From Bacteroidota bacterium (lineage in GTDB: Bacteria > Bacteroidota > Bacteroidia > B-17B0 > Aurantibacillaceae): DNA of 64,000 nt. Under the pieces are notes generated by a model. The model was not told the DNA's origin and searched no databases. It saw nothing but the letters and a program-made list of their open reading frames with translations. The stretch covers positions 1 to 64,000 of the forward strand of contig JAFDXR010000007.1 in NCBI GenBank assembly GCA_018267825.1, read 5' to 3'. Of the stretch, positions 1 to 7,937 are shown piece by piece (positions within the stretch are counted from its first letter, which is position 1; each line of letters starts with the position of its first letter). Made by a program: the position numbers and the translations under genes.

Positions 1-617
1 TGCGGGCGAAGCAATCTCAGTTCTGCCTTTTTCACGCAGATAGGCGCAGATTTTGGAACACGCAGATTCACACAGAAGGATAGGGCGCGGTTCAGCGAAA
101 ATCAGCGTATTCATCGGCGAAAATCAGCGGGAACCTTTGCGGGCAGCTTCACGCAGATCAGTACCTCCCGTCATTGCGGGCGAAGCAATCTCAGTTCTAC
201 CTTTTTCACGCAGATAGGCGCAGATTTTGGAACACGCAGATTCACGCAGAAGGATAGGACGCGGTTCAGCGAAAATCAGCGAATTCATCAGCGAATTCAT
301 CAGCGAAAATCAGCGGGAACCTTTGCGGGCAGCTTCACGCGGATCAGTACCTCCTGTCATTGCGGGCGAAGCAATCTCAGTTCTACCTTTTTCACGCAGA
401 TAGGCGCAGATTTTGGAACACGCAGATTTACACAGAAGGATAGGGCGCGGTTCAGCGAAAATCAGCGTATTCATCAGCGAAAATCAGCGCGAACTTTTGC
501 GGGCAGTTTCACGCAGATCAGTACCTCCCGTCATTGCGGGCGAAGCGCCTCTGCTAAAGCTTCAGCGGCACGCGAAGCGAAGCAATCTCAGTTCTGCTTT
601 TTTTCATGCAGATTTGC
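1..617. repeat. Degenerate tandem repeat block, units of about 174-186 bp
   Basis: Three full units begin at 1, 175 and 361 (174, 186 and 174 bp) and a fourth, partial and rearranged unit begins at 535. Each unit opens with GCGGGCGAAGCAATCTCAG, continues with a CGCAGAT-rich part, then a GAAAATCAGCG part, and ends in GCAGCTTCACGCAGATCAG. Unit 2 carries an extra 12-bp GCGAATTCATCA copy; unit 4 has an insertion of about 35 bp near its head. The array probably continues to the left of the window. I see no believable gene here; reading frames across it follow the repeat. Confidence 0.9.
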
Positions 618-673
618 GTATAAGCTAAGTCCGGGAACGTCTGCAAAAATTACAGAAACCTCTATCTAAACAG

Positions 674-1093
674 CTATTTCTTAAATTCGGAATTAAGAAC
701 CTCAATGCTCACTTTGGTGAGCCCGGCTTTCATGAAGTTAAGCCGGAGGGCAGCTTTCTGACTCAGGTCGATGCTGCGACGTGATTTCTTTGGCAGGCGA
801 TCATTGATTTTTACAATGACTACCGAATCGTTTTTAAGATTGGTTACTTTGACATAAGTGCCCAGGGGTAGTGTTTTATGGGCCGCTGTGAGACTATCGT
901 TCCGGAAGCGTTCGCCTGAGGTGGTTTTCCTTCCATTGAATTTTTTGGCATAATAGCTCGCAATTCCGGTTTCGACCGGGTTCACAGCCAGGGAGTCTTT
1001 AACAGGCGGTATGGTATCCTGTTGCGCATGCAGGAACCCACTCAACATACAGAGCAGGGCCAGGAGGCTTGTTTTCAGGTATACGGCTGTCAT
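674..1093 (-). CDS. RlpA-like double-psi beta-barrel protein, secreted
   Basis: This 139-aa protein has a signal peptide (residues 1-24, ending HAQQ) followed by a double-psi beta-barrel of the RlpA family at about 41-135. Family hallmarks are GIASYYAKKFNGRKTTSGE near 43-61, the LPLGTYVKVTN stretch, INDRLP at 96-101 and SIDLSQKAA at 107-115. Relatives bind or cleave denuded peptidoglycan at the division site; this protein lacks the SPOR domain of the E. coli protein, so it may be only the barrel. It stands alone on the minus strand. A -7 promoter element lies only 6 bp before the ATG, so the mRNA leader would be very short or absent. Confidence 0.85.
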   Translation of the reverse strand: MTAVYLKTSLLALLCMLSGFLHAQQDTIPPVKDSLAVNPVETGIASYYAKKFNGRKTTSGERFRNDSLTAAHKTLPLGTYVKVTNLKNDSVVIVKINDRLPKKSRRSIDLSQKAALRLNFMKAGLTKVSIEVLNSEFKK

Positions 1094-1098
1094 TTACC

Positions 1099-1106
1099 CA
1101 AAGCTA
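1099..1106 (-). promoter_or_regulatory. -7 promoter element of the RlpA-like gene
   Basis: Minus-strand TAGCTTTG matches the Bacteroidota -7 consensus TAnnTTTG exactly. It ends 6 bp before the ATG at 1093, implying an almost leaderless transcript. No clear TTG -33 element was found at the usual distance. Confidence 0.45.
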
Positions 1107-1301
1107 AACCAAAAAAGCAGGGGCTTTTGTTAAGCTCCGGTCACGGTTTTTAACATCTGACTTTACTGGTTAATTTTCAGGAACTTAATTATTTTTAGCT
1201 TTTGGTGGCTTAACAAGCTTTAACAACATCTGATAAAATATTTGTGCCTTTTTGCTGTTTTTGCTGTTGTATTGTAAATCAAATTGTAATTTCGCGTATT
1301 C

Positions 1302-2015
1302 GTGAATAAAAACCTCGTTATAATCCCTACATACAATGAAATTGAGAACATCGAAAAGATGATTCGCAAAGTGTTTTCATTGTCCCGTGAGTTTCAGTTA
1401 CTGATCGTTGATGATGGCTCACCGGATGGAACAGCCACCAAGGTAAAGGAGTTGCAGCAGGTATTTCCGGGCAAACTTCATATCGAGGAGCGTAAAGGAA
1501 AGCTGGGGTTGGGCACTGCCTATATTCATGGATTCAAATGGGCCCTGGCCCGCGATTACGAGTATATTTTCGAAATGGATTGTGATTTCAGTCATAATCC
1601 TGACGACCTGGTACGTTTGCTGGAAGCCTGCGAAAAAGGAGCTGATGTATCGGTAGGCTCACGTTACTGCAAAGGCGGTAAGGTTGGTAACTGGCCATTG
1701 GGACGTATCCTGATGAGTTATTTTGCATCGGTATATGTACGTATGGTGTTGTGGCTGCCAGTGAAAGATACCACCGCCGGATTTAAATGTTACCGCAAAA
1801 AAGTTCTTCAGACCATTAATCTGGATGATATCCGTTTTATGGGATATGCTTTCCAGATTGAGATGAAATACACCGCTTATAAAAAAGGCTTTAAGATTGT
1901 GGAAGTCCCAATTTTGTTTGTAGACCGTGTGGAGGGCGTTAGCAAAATGAGCTCCAAAATTTTCAAGGAAGCGTTTATCGGGGTTCTCCAGATGCGCTTT
2001 AAAAAAATCCGTTAA
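1302..2015 (+). CDS. Polyprenol-phosphate mannose/glucose synthase-like GT2 glycosyltransferase
   Basis: This 237-aa family 2 glycosyltransferase resembles Dpm1-type polyprenol monophosphomannose synthases, which load a sugar from GDP- or UDP-sugar onto a lipid phosphate at the inner membrane. Visible motifs are the nucleotide-binding start LVIIPTYNE (residues 5-13), DDGSPDGT (37-44), the acidic metal site in FEMDCDFSHNP (about 90-100), GSRYCKGG and the acceptor-side DTTAGFKCYR. It has no C-terminal membrane domain, matching the short single-domain form. The start is GTG at 1302; TTG-N18-TAATTTCG (1267-1295) places transcription start almost on this codon. It converges with the next minus-strand gene, 3 bp away. 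Confidence 0.88.
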   Translation: MNKNLVIIPTYNEIENIEKMIRKVFSLSREFQLLIVDDGSPDGTATKVKELQQVFPGKLHIEERKGKLGLGTAYIHGFKWALARDYEYIFEMDCDFSHNPDDLVRLLEACEKGADVSVGSRYCKGGKVGNWPLGRILMSYFASVYVRMVLWLPVKDTTAGFKCYRKKVLQTINLDDIRFMGYAFQIEMKYTAYKKGFKIVEVPILFVDRVEGVSKMSSKIFKEAFIGVLQMRFKKIR

Positions 2016-2018
2016 GGT

Positions 2019-2429
2019 TTAGTGTTTAGGCAGGAGTGCTATCCAGAGATTCAGTACGTCTCCCAGGAAATCGATAACGCCGTCGAGGCTTGGTAATTCA
2101 ATCGGATCGGGAAGACCTGAGCCGTTCATTAAACTACCTTCCATTTTTTCGACATGCACATTTCCATGGCTGTCGTAATACAGCCATTTGCCGACTCTTT
2201 CGTTTTTACGGTAATTGCCCTTCAGATAGGGTTTGCCATCGCCATAATAAAAATACCATAGTCCGTTTTTAACCGTATCGCCGGGCGGGTAGTTCCCGAT
2301 CTCGGCTACAATACCATTTGTATAACGGCGTATATAATTAAAATGATGATTAGCGATCGTTGTATCGGCCTGTTGGCCTGACATATTAAGGACCATCAGG
2401 ATGCAGCATGTATTGAACAGGAGTTTCAT
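2019..2429 (-). CDS. Secreted MORN/YwqK-like protein, tandem copy A
   Basis: A 136-aa exported protein with a signal peptide (1-19, before QQADTT). The centre has MORN_2/YwqK-type repeats of the form GxWxxYYxDGKPYLKGNYRKNERVGKW. These beta-hairpin repeats occur in many Bacteroidota surface or periplasmic proteins; some are annotated as YwqK antitoxins, a label I would not take literally here. Residues about 21-92 are roughly 75% identical to the neighbouring gene at 2438-2860, whereas the C-termini are unrelated. The pair arose by tandem duplication. Function unknown. Confidence 0.7.
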   Translation of the reverse strand: MKLLFNTCCILMVLNMSGQQADTTIANHHFNYIRRYTNGIVAEIGNYPPGDTVKNGLWYFYYGDGKPYLKGNYRKNERVGKWLYYDSHGNVHVEKMEGSLMNGSGLPDPIELPSLDGVIDFLGDVLNLWIALLPKH

Positions 2430-2437
2430 GTGTATAC

Positions 2438-2860
2438 TTAATGTAAGGCGGCAACTAGCTTGAGGATTCCAAGTGCCAGGTATAACAGGCAGAGTGCATT
2501 ATCACCTGTTTGGGAAGCAGGTTTGTATTGGGTTGTTGTTGGTGTATCCTGTTTCATGGCTGCGAATAAGGAAGGATTTTCTTTCGATACATTTCCAAAA
2601 CGATCGTAATAGAGCCAGGTACCAACCCTTTCATTTTTTTTGTAATGCCCCTGCAAATAGGGTTTACCATCGCCATAGTAGTAATACCATGCTCCGTTTT
2701 TGAGAGTATCACCGGGCAGGTAGTTTCCGATCTCGGCTACGGTGCCATTGGTGAAACGCTTTATATAATTGAAGTGAGAGCCGGAGAGTACTGTGTCGGC
2801 CTGCTGACCGAAAAGCAGCACCGGCAGAAACAGGAAAGCTATATATAGAATAGTTTTCAT
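2438..2860 (-). CDS. Secreted MORN/YwqK-like protein, tandem copy B
   Basis: A 140-aa paralogue of the preceding entry, 8 bp upstream in the same direction and probably cotranscribed with it. It has a signal peptide (1-19), then the shared core HFNYI(K/R)R(F/Y)TNG...GDGKPYLQGHYKKNERVGTW. After about residue 92 the tail differs completely and ends in a hydrophobic stretch (NALCLLYLALGILKLVAAL) that could be a membrane anchor or amphipathic helix. A weak -7 element TAACTTAG lies at 2870-2877 on the minus strand. Function unknown. Confidence 0.7.
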   Translation of the reverse strand: MKTILYIAFLFLPVLLFGQQADTVLSGSHFNYIKRFTNGTVAEIGNYLPGDTLKNGAWYYYYGDGKPYLQGHYKKNERVGTWLYYDRFGNVSKENPSLFAAMKQDTPTTTQYKPASQTGDNALCLLYLALGILKLVAALH

Positions 2861-2906
2861 TTGCTTAAGCTAAGTTAAGCATAAAAAAGAAACAATATAG
2901 GAAGGT

Positions 2907-4049
2907 CTATTTCCCCCTTACATTATCGCGCTTGAAGCCACCCGGGCAATCGATATCCGTACGTTTTATGGACCATCCTTTTTTAAATGGCAATGTTTTG
3001 AGTCCACCGGCCGGTTTAAAAATGTTACCATTCTCCGTGAGATTGCATTCAATAAGTTGGCTGGCATCGCCATAGGTCATTTTAGACATAGGGTCAAAGT
3101 ATTTTCCTTCGCTTTCTACCCACACAGCGGCATGTGCCGAGAAAATATAATAGCCTTGCAGCAGGGTATTCTTATAATAGATATGTCCTCTGACTTTTGG
3201 ATCAATGAAATTATCGACCTTTGCTATAAAACGGCCCTGATCTTCGGTGCGTACATATTTAGCTTCCGCTTTTATATTGTATGCTTGCAGCATTTGTGCA
3301 AAAACCTGGGCCAGGGCAATACAATTGCCTGATCTGACATCCTGGTAATTCTCCCCGATGAGTCCAAGACCAACGCCATCCATGATATTGTAATTCCACG
3401 ACTGCGAAATAAAGCTGCTGAAAAGGTGTGAGGCAGTATGGTCGTGTGAACCACTGCGTTTGATTTTGTTTTTCACTTTTTTAGGCATTCCGCTTACAGT
3501 AATGGCTTTCCAGGTAGCGGCATCGTATTGGTCGGGAACCAGAGGACGGCCGAATTCCCGAAGGCAGTAATTGTTCAGTTTATCAGGCTTCAAACCGGCG
3601 ATGATGCTTTGCAGTAGTTTTTTTGCGGCAGCATAGCCTGTTTCTTCCAGAGTCATATCGCGAACACCATTCAGCTCACTGTGCAGCTCTTTTACTTTCG
3701 TTAAATTCTTCTGTTCATCGTTCAGATCGGCAAAGGCGTCAATCGCTGCGGTTTCCAGTTGTAATAATTCGTTTTCGGCGGCATTGTATGATCCCCAGTT
3801 GGAAAGAAATCCGTAGGTTTCGAAACGGCTGAACTTAATGGCGCGCTGCACTACCGGCTGGCCGGAGGCCTGAAAGGGTTTTAACTGAAAGGGGGCACTT
3901 GCTGATTTGTTTTGCTGAAGGCTCTCCTCGCTGCTGAGCTGCGCTACAGGTGCTGCCGGAAGTGAAACTCCTTTGGCAGAAGCTGCACGTGCAGACCTTT
4001 GCTGATCTTCAACAGGTTGTTTTTGTATTGGACTTCGTGTGACCGGCAT
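2907..4049 (-). CDS. Effector-like protein with a papain/transglutaminase-type Cys-His-Asp triad
   Basis: This 380-aa protein has no signal peptide. Its first ~70 residues are low-complexity, rich in Q, S, A and P, and end in APFQLKPFQ...QPVVQRAIKF; leaders with a (V/I)(V/I)QR motif of this style are seen in Bacteroidota effector-type proteins such as cargo of extracellular contractile injection systems. The C-terminal half shows an ordered Cys243 (RSGNCIALAQVFAQ), His306 (SAHAAVWVES) and Asp319 (KYFDPM), the order of a transglutaminase/papain-like catalytic triad. Such a fold can be protease, deamidase or transglutaminase. No injection-system genes are in the window, so delivery is inference. 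A -7 element is at 4072-4079. The orphan genes upstream could include a protective partner. Confidence 0.6.
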   Translation of the reverse strand: MPVTRSPIQKQPVEDQQRSARAASAKGVSLPAAPVAQLSSEESLQQNKSASAPFQLKPFQASGQPVVQRAIKFSRFETYGFLSNWGSYNAAENELLQLETAAIDAFADLNDEQKNLTKVKELHSELNGVRDMTLEETGYAAAKKLLQSIIAGLKPDKLNNYCLREFGRPLVPDQYDAATWKAITVSGMPKKVKNKIKRSGSHDHTASHLFSSFISQSWNYNIMDGVGLGLIGENYQDVRSGNCIALAQVFAQMLQAYNIKAEAKYVRTEDQGRFIAKVDNFIDPKVRGHIYYKNTLLQGYYIFSAHAAVWVESEGKYFDPMSKMTYGDASQLIECNLTENGNIFKPAGGLKTLPFKKGWSIKRTDIDCPGGFKRDNVRGK

Positions 4050-4071
4050 AATGCCCGATTGTATTTAAGAA

Positions 4072-4079
4072 CAAACTTA
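4072..4079 (-). promoter_or_regulatory. -7 promoter element TAAGTTTG
   Basis: Exact TAnnTTTG match on the minus strand, inside CTTAAGTTTGTT, 22 bp before the ATG of the effector-like gene. The same 12-bp sequence recurs in front of the genes at 4161-4526 and 5638-6255. Confidence 0.5.
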
Positions 4080-4160
4080 AGGTAAGCAGATCATAAATAC
4101 ATGAGTATAAATACCTATTTCACAAAAAAGTTCATAACGCGTAGAAAGGATAAAGTCGTG

Positions 4161-4526
4161 TTACTTGGTATAATAGCATCTGAGTTCCAGGCTGGCATTT
4201 GGCGGGAGTGCCTGCTGCGATTGTATGAACACGGTTAATGTCGTTTTAAAATTGCCGGGTATATGCGATAAAATGGTCTCCTGATATATATGGCTGTTTG
4301 TTATTCTGGTGGGCGGGAGATAAACAGGGGGCATCGGTCCGGCATCAGGAGCACTGAGTCCTATGGTTGTACCCGCCGGGATGTTCGTGCAGTATAATTC
4401 AAATGCCATATTTGAGGCTGTGTCGCCCTGGACGTATTGAATCTGTTGCTCTGTGAAACCACCATTGTGCTTTTTTAAATCAATGATTGTTTTCTGTTTC
4501 AGCGTTCTTTTGTCGGGAAATGCCAT
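4161..4526 (-). CDS. Hypothetical protein, 121 aa
   Basis: A cytosolic-looking protein without signal peptide or membrane segment. The N-terminus is charged (KRTLKQKTIIDLKKH); the rest is rich in alternating hydrophobic residues and Pro/Thr (PAGTTIGLSAPDAGPMPPVYLPP), suggesting a beta-sandwich. I do not recognise the family. It has its own promoter element (4550-4557) at the same spacing as the effector-like gene 111 bp downstream, so the two are likely expressed together. An immunity or accessory role is a guess. Confidence 0.5.
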   Translation of the reverse strand: MAFPDKRTLKQKTIIDLKKHNGGFTEQQIQYVQGDTASNMAFELYCTNIPAGTTIGLSAPDAGPMPPVYLPPTRITNSHIYQETILSHIPGNFKTTLTVFIQSQQALPPNASLELRCYYTK

Positions 4527-4549
4527 GGGGAGTTGATTTAAGGTTTAAA

Positions 4550-4557
4550 CAAACTTA
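4550..4557 (-). promoter_or_regulatory. -7 promoter element TAAGTTTG
   Basis: Exact TAnnTTTG match within CTTAAGTTTGTT, 23 bp before the ATG at 4526; nearly the same spacing as the copy at 4072-4079. Confidence 0.5.
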
Positions 4558-4662
4558 AGGTAAATAATGAAAAGTATCTATATGCGGCAACGATATGTTA
4601 GTGAATACGGCTAACCTGGTTGTATTCTGGTTTCGTTATAAAAGGGCCTGTTTTAGGGCTTT

Positions 4663-5220
4663 TCAATTCGTGACTTCCGAGATGCTGAGGCCGTTTTCAT
4701 TTAAAATAGCGGAAATGCTTTTAATATGTTCCCTGGTATTTATGAGTTCGAAATTAAAGTTTGTTTCATCTTCGGTGAAGCCATAGAATTTGAAGTTCTG
4801 AGAATTTTCAAAGCGACCCGTCAGATATTCGCCAAGAGTTTCCTGATATAGTTTGCTGCCTGTTTCTGTATAAAATGACCTGGAGTTGTCTGTTTTTTTG
4901 ATCCCGATCCCATACACTTTCCGGGATTTGAAAATGCCTTCTGCCAATGTAGCAGTAATAACAAAAAACATATAGGACTGTATACGTTTATCGATCTTAA
5001 TAATTGTACATCCATTCTGAATGTGAGCCAGATGCAATGGTCTGAAAGGCAGTTTCTCCAGCTGCAGTAATTCGTCTATGTACCTGAGAGCCGCTTTCAT
5101 GTCGGTGCTGGTGATAGGGACGTAGAAATCATAGTTGCCGACTGGTTCGATTATTTTTGTCGGATCATTAAGGTTGTGTTTGGGCTTGTTTTTCCGAAAT
5201 AAGGAGGTGAGGAATCCCAT
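4663..5220 (-). CDS. Hypothetical cytosolic protein, 185 aa
   Basis: No signal peptide: the start MGFLTSLFRKNKPKH is a short amphipathic segment followed by basic residues. The body is mixed alpha/beta with KIIEPVGNYDFYVPITSTDMKAAL and a C-terminal ELINTREHIKSISAILNENGLSI that looks like a helix-strand module. The general style is that of small immunity-like proteins found beside polymorphic toxins, but I recognise no family. It sits 136 bp upstream of the 121-aa gene in the same direction. Confidence 0.5.
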   Translation of the reverse strand: MGFLTSLFRKNKPKHNLNDPTKIIEPVGNYDFYVPITSTDMKAALRYIDELLQLEKLPFRPLHLAHIQNGCTIIKIDKRIQSYMFFVITATLAEGIFKSRKVYGIGIKKTDNSRSFYTETGSKLYQETLGEYLTGRFENSQNFKFYGFTEDETNFNFELINTREHIKSISAILNENGLSISEVTN

Positions 5221-5320
5221 GTTTGTAAATTTGCACTTTGAATTTCTGGTTAATTTTATTTGTTTGTATCCTGGAAGCGGTGAATTGCGGTTTGTCGAGC
5301 ATGTTTAATTCATATTCGGA

Positions 5321-5605
5321 TTATCGGGTTACACCAAAAAAAACATTAGACTCTGGAAACGTATCATTAAAAAAACGAATAACGCGCTTAATGATTACAA
5401 TATATTCAAACACGGGAATACTTTCCTGAGAACCTGAGCTCCAATTGGAAAAGCTTTCTGGAAACAGATAGATAGACTTTTTGGAAAGTAAATTGTTTTT
5501 TACAATTTCAAAGTCAAATACTATATTTCTGGTTCCATCTTCTTTTTTTTCTGTATATACAGCTTCATGGTCCCTCATATTGGTTAATTCTATAGTGAAA
5601 TTCAT
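5321..5605 (-). CDS. Hypothetical protein, 94 aa
   Basis: A short protein without signal peptide, starting MNFTIELTNMRDHEAVYTEKK and ending FPESNVFFGVTR. Length and composition suit a compact alpha/beta fold. No family recognised. It lies between the 205-aa exported protein (32 bp upstream) and the 185-aa protein, same strand, so it probably belongs to the same transcript as the former. Confidence 0.4.
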   Translation of the reverse strand: MNFTIELTNMRDHEAVYTEKKEDGTRNIVFDFEIVKNNLLSKKSIYLFPESFSNWSSGSQESIPVFEYIVIIKRVIRFFNDTFPESNVFFGVTR

Positions 5606-5637
5606 GTCGGTGTGTATCTTATTGTTTAGGTGGAATC

Positions 5638-6255
5638 TTATTTTTCAAGTCTTTTCTGTTCGATAAGGAGGTCTAGAAAAACATTTTTTGGTAGTTTTTC
5701 AATGTAGCTATATTGGTACGCTATTTTACCAGGGGAGTCAGTATTCAGTTCACGGGTTATCTGTTCCAGATTATCGAGGTAGATTTGCAAACCTTTCAAT
5801 ACGGTTTCGAGACTCAGAGAAACAAAGGTGGTGTATTTCGAAAGGAAATCTACCTTTTGAGCCGGATACGCCTTATTGCCAATAGATGCGATGTAGGCCA
5901 CCTTCTCTTTTACCACAAGTTCTCCTTCGTTGGCAGCTCCCATTACTCTCAACACATGAGCTGTGTCGGTTTGTATGAAATAGATGGCTTCCTGTCCTGC
6001 TTTATAAGATGTATATCGGCTGGCACAACTCCAGTTTGCGAACTTTTGCAACGTGAGAGTATCGCCGGAAGTAAAGGATTTTATTTTTCGGATAGTGAGT
6101 ATGCGAAATGATTCCTTATTTACGGAAAGGATACGCCCATATACAATGATGTCTGATTTTTCTACCAGAGCAGGCAAGCTCGTGCCTATATAGGATGCAA
6201 AGACCGGCAGCGAGACGAGTGTCATGAAGACCAGAATCGAAAGAGTTTTTTTCAT
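5638..6255 (-). CDS. Exported hypothetical protein, 205 aa
   Basis: Signal peptide at 1-20 (MKKTLSILVFMTLVSLPVFA), then a region with KSDIIVYGRILSVNKESFRILTIRKIKSF, a pattern seen in small secreted beta-barrel (OB-like) proteins where a strand set is followed by GDTLTLQKF. A single Cys-containing segment (FANWSCASRYTSYKAGQEAIYF) follows, then a helical C-terminus. No enzyme motif seen. It has its own promoter element at 6304-6311. Confidence 0.5.
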   Translation of the reverse strand: MKKTLSILVFMTLVSLPVFASYIGTSLPALVEKSDIIVYGRILSVNKESFRILTIRKIKSFTSGDTLTLQKFANWSCASRYTSYKAGQEAIYFIQTDTAHVLRVMGAANEGELVVKEKVAYIASIGNKAYPAQKVDFLSKYTTFVSLSLETVLKGLQIYLDNLEQITRELNTDSPGKIAYQYSYIEKLPKNVFLDLLIEQKRLEK

Positions 6256-6303
6256 GAGAGTATTAGCTTATTGGAAAATAACCCAGGGCATTTATGTTTG
6301 AAA

Positions 6304-6311
6304 CAAACTTA
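6304..6311 (-). promoter_or_regulatory. -7 promoter element TAAGTTTG
   Basis: Third exact copy of TAAGTTTG in the orphan block, 48 bp before the ATG at 6255. Confidence 0.45.
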
Positions 6312-6405
6312 AGACAAATAATGGATAATATATAGTGGGTAATCAAGGTAATGCAGTTCATGCATATAGTTTGGATTGATAGCATGGCTGAATTCCGGCG
6401 GTTGG

Positions 6406-7077
6406 TTATCTGTGCTTCGTGACTTGCTTGTCGTCTTGGTTTGTTAAACGAATGCCTTCGTTAATGAAGTCGCTTGTTTTTTTTACGTCGCAGTTATAAC
6501 CCAATATATTACCGATAGGCCTTTTCAAAGTATCCATAAAGCAGAACATGGGTTGGGTAGAGTAGCTATACATGGTTTCTTCGAGGTATTTGTATTGATC
6601 ACCTTTTGTCAGGAGTTGGCGGTTTTGGCCATGCCAGAAAACTGTACGTGTGCTGTCTTTTGCAGGCTCTGGATTATCTACCGCCAGCCGGGCTATGATG
6701 AAGTGGTTTTGTATTTTATCGTTATCGCCATACAGGGCAAGTGTTCTCCATTCCATGCCGGGCATGCTCATATAGGTATCACCTGTAAAAATGAGCAGGA
6801 TGTTTTTTCTTTCTTTTTTAGCATAATAGATGGCTGTGTCCAGATCATCATAACCGTAAAAACGTATGGTGTCTTTCGTGTTCTTGCCTATATAACGGAA
6901 TGTTTTTTTGTTGTGGATTGTTTTATTTTCTTCTTTGTTTCTGCAACTGTAGCAGAACAGGTTCATCGCAGCCAGAAGCCATACAAGGCTCCGGAATAAA
7001 ATGGGCTTATAAAACAGAGATTTGCCTTTCGGAGAGGCGCTCATGCTGTTGTTTTCGGGTTTGGTAACAGGCTTCAT
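6406..7077 (-). CDS. Thioredoxin-fold protein lacking the CxxC motif
   Basis: This 223-aa protein has one membrane segment or lipoprotein-type signal at about 30-45 (FRSLVWLLAAMNLFCYSC) and then a thioredoxin-like domain. AIYYAKKERKNILLIFTGDTYMSMPGMEW (82-110) aligns with the active-site strand of DsbD-type thioredoxins (pattern FTGxxCxxCRxME), but the two cysteines are replaced by Tyr102 and Met105. The cis-proline region is visible as YSTQPMFCFMD. The protein thus keeps the fold but cannot do dithiol redox chemistry by the usual route. The start may instead be Met12. No partner gene is obvious. Confidence 0.6.
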   Translation of the reverse strand: MKPVTKPENNSMSASPKGKSLFYKPILFRSLVWLLAAMNLFCYSCRNKEENKTIHNKKTFRYIGKNTKDTIRFYGYDDLDTAIYYAKKERKNILLIFTGDTYMSMPGMEWRTLALYGDNDKIQNHFIIARLAVDNPEPAKDSTRTVFWHGQNRQLLTKGDQYKYLEETMYSYSTQPMFCFMDTLKRPIGNILGYNCDVKKTSDFINEGIRLTNQDDKQVTKHR

Positions 7078-7219
7078 TGAATGGGCTTAAATTAGTCATA
7101 AAGGCGTGGCTGAAAAAGCCAAAACATCCAATAAATGCTAAACACTCAAAATTTAAAACCAGCTACAAGCCATTAATGGTCAATTGCCCCTGGCATTTAA
7201 TTCTTTATAGCAGTTGTGG

Positions 7220-7747
7220 CTATTCCCAGGTAAAATCCGTGCCGGTAAAATCTGTACCCGGTACATAATCTTCGTTTGTCCCGAAATAGATTTCGTTTTC
7301 ATGGTAAAATAAAAGGGCCCAGGTGAGGCTTTGATCTATCACGGTGAGGTCGTCGGATCCGCCGTAATAGAAACTGTCGAAGTATTTGATCAGGAGTTTC
7401 CAGGGCACAATCATACCTGTGTCCGGCTGCCAGCAAAGATAAACCGGTTTGTCAAAAGCAAATCCTCTCCTGTAAAGCCACTTGCGGATTTCCTGCGCAT
7501 TGTCATCACGTATTTTAGCTTTGTCGATTGTCTGAAAAAGGTCTTTTTTGAATGGAATATTACTGTGCAGTTTTGTGTTTGCAATATAGTCCCACAGAAA
7601 CCGGGCGGCATCTTTATTCAATGGCTTTAACTGTTCCAGGTGCTGAGACGGCAGTTTGTCGTATTTCTCTTCTGTAAAACGCCATTTCAAAGGGAACTGA
7701 TCCATTGAAATGGTATTCTGTGAGATATTGTCAAAATCGATTTTCAT
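7220..7747 (-). CDS. Hypothetical cytosolic protein, 175 aa
   Basis: No signal peptide. The N-terminal half is helical and charged; the C-terminal half holds aromatic-rich motifs (VYLCWQPDTGMIVPWKLLIKYFDSFYYGGSDDL, WALLFYHENEIYFG). The VPW...YFDSFxYxxSDD...FYHxE...FG pattern recalls small DUF2947-like proteins, a weak resemblance. The last residues contain a short duplication, GTDFTGTDFT, matching a repeated CGGTAAAATC-type stretch at 7220-7260. Downstream of the ATP-grasp gene by 190 bp. Confidence 0.5.
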   Translation of the reverse strand: MKIDFDNISQNTISMDQFPLKWRFTEEKYDKLPSQHLEQLKPLNKDAARFLWDYIANTKLHSNIPFKKDLFQTIDKAKIRDDNAQEIRKWLYRRGFAFDKPVYLCWQPDTGMIVPWKLLIKYFDSFYYGGSDDLTVIDQSLTWALLFYHENEIYFGTNEDYVPGTDFTGTDFTWE

Positions 7748-7937
7748 TTGTCATTGGTTTATCAGGATTCCGGGCTTATTCGTTTTGTATATACTATCCT
7801 GGAATAATGAAATGTTTCTTTCCCCGCTTCGCAGCATTTGCAAATAAAGCGGATAGGTTGGAAGTACCGGTGTTTAGTTGTGATATAGAAGCAAAATATA
7901 GTATTCTCAACTGCATGGTTAGGTTAGAATATCGTAT
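7748..7937. other. Gap without a gene between the 175-aa protein and the ATP-grasp gene
   Basis: The 190 bp hold no credible gene, hairpin terminator or exact TAnnTTTG element. A plus-strand reading frame across it overlaps the start of the 175-aa gene and has no homology I recognise. Confidence 0.5.

Noticed and set aside
1-617. Possible CRISPR array
   Set aside because: Units are about 180 bp, contiguous and lack unique spacers; no cas gene in the window.
413-628. 71-aa reading frame on the plus strand
   Set aside because: It follows the repeat units at 361-617 and its protein is repeat translation without a known fold.
2907-4049. DUF4157-type metallopeptidase
   Set aside because: The leader resembles that group of effectors, but no HExxH motif is present.
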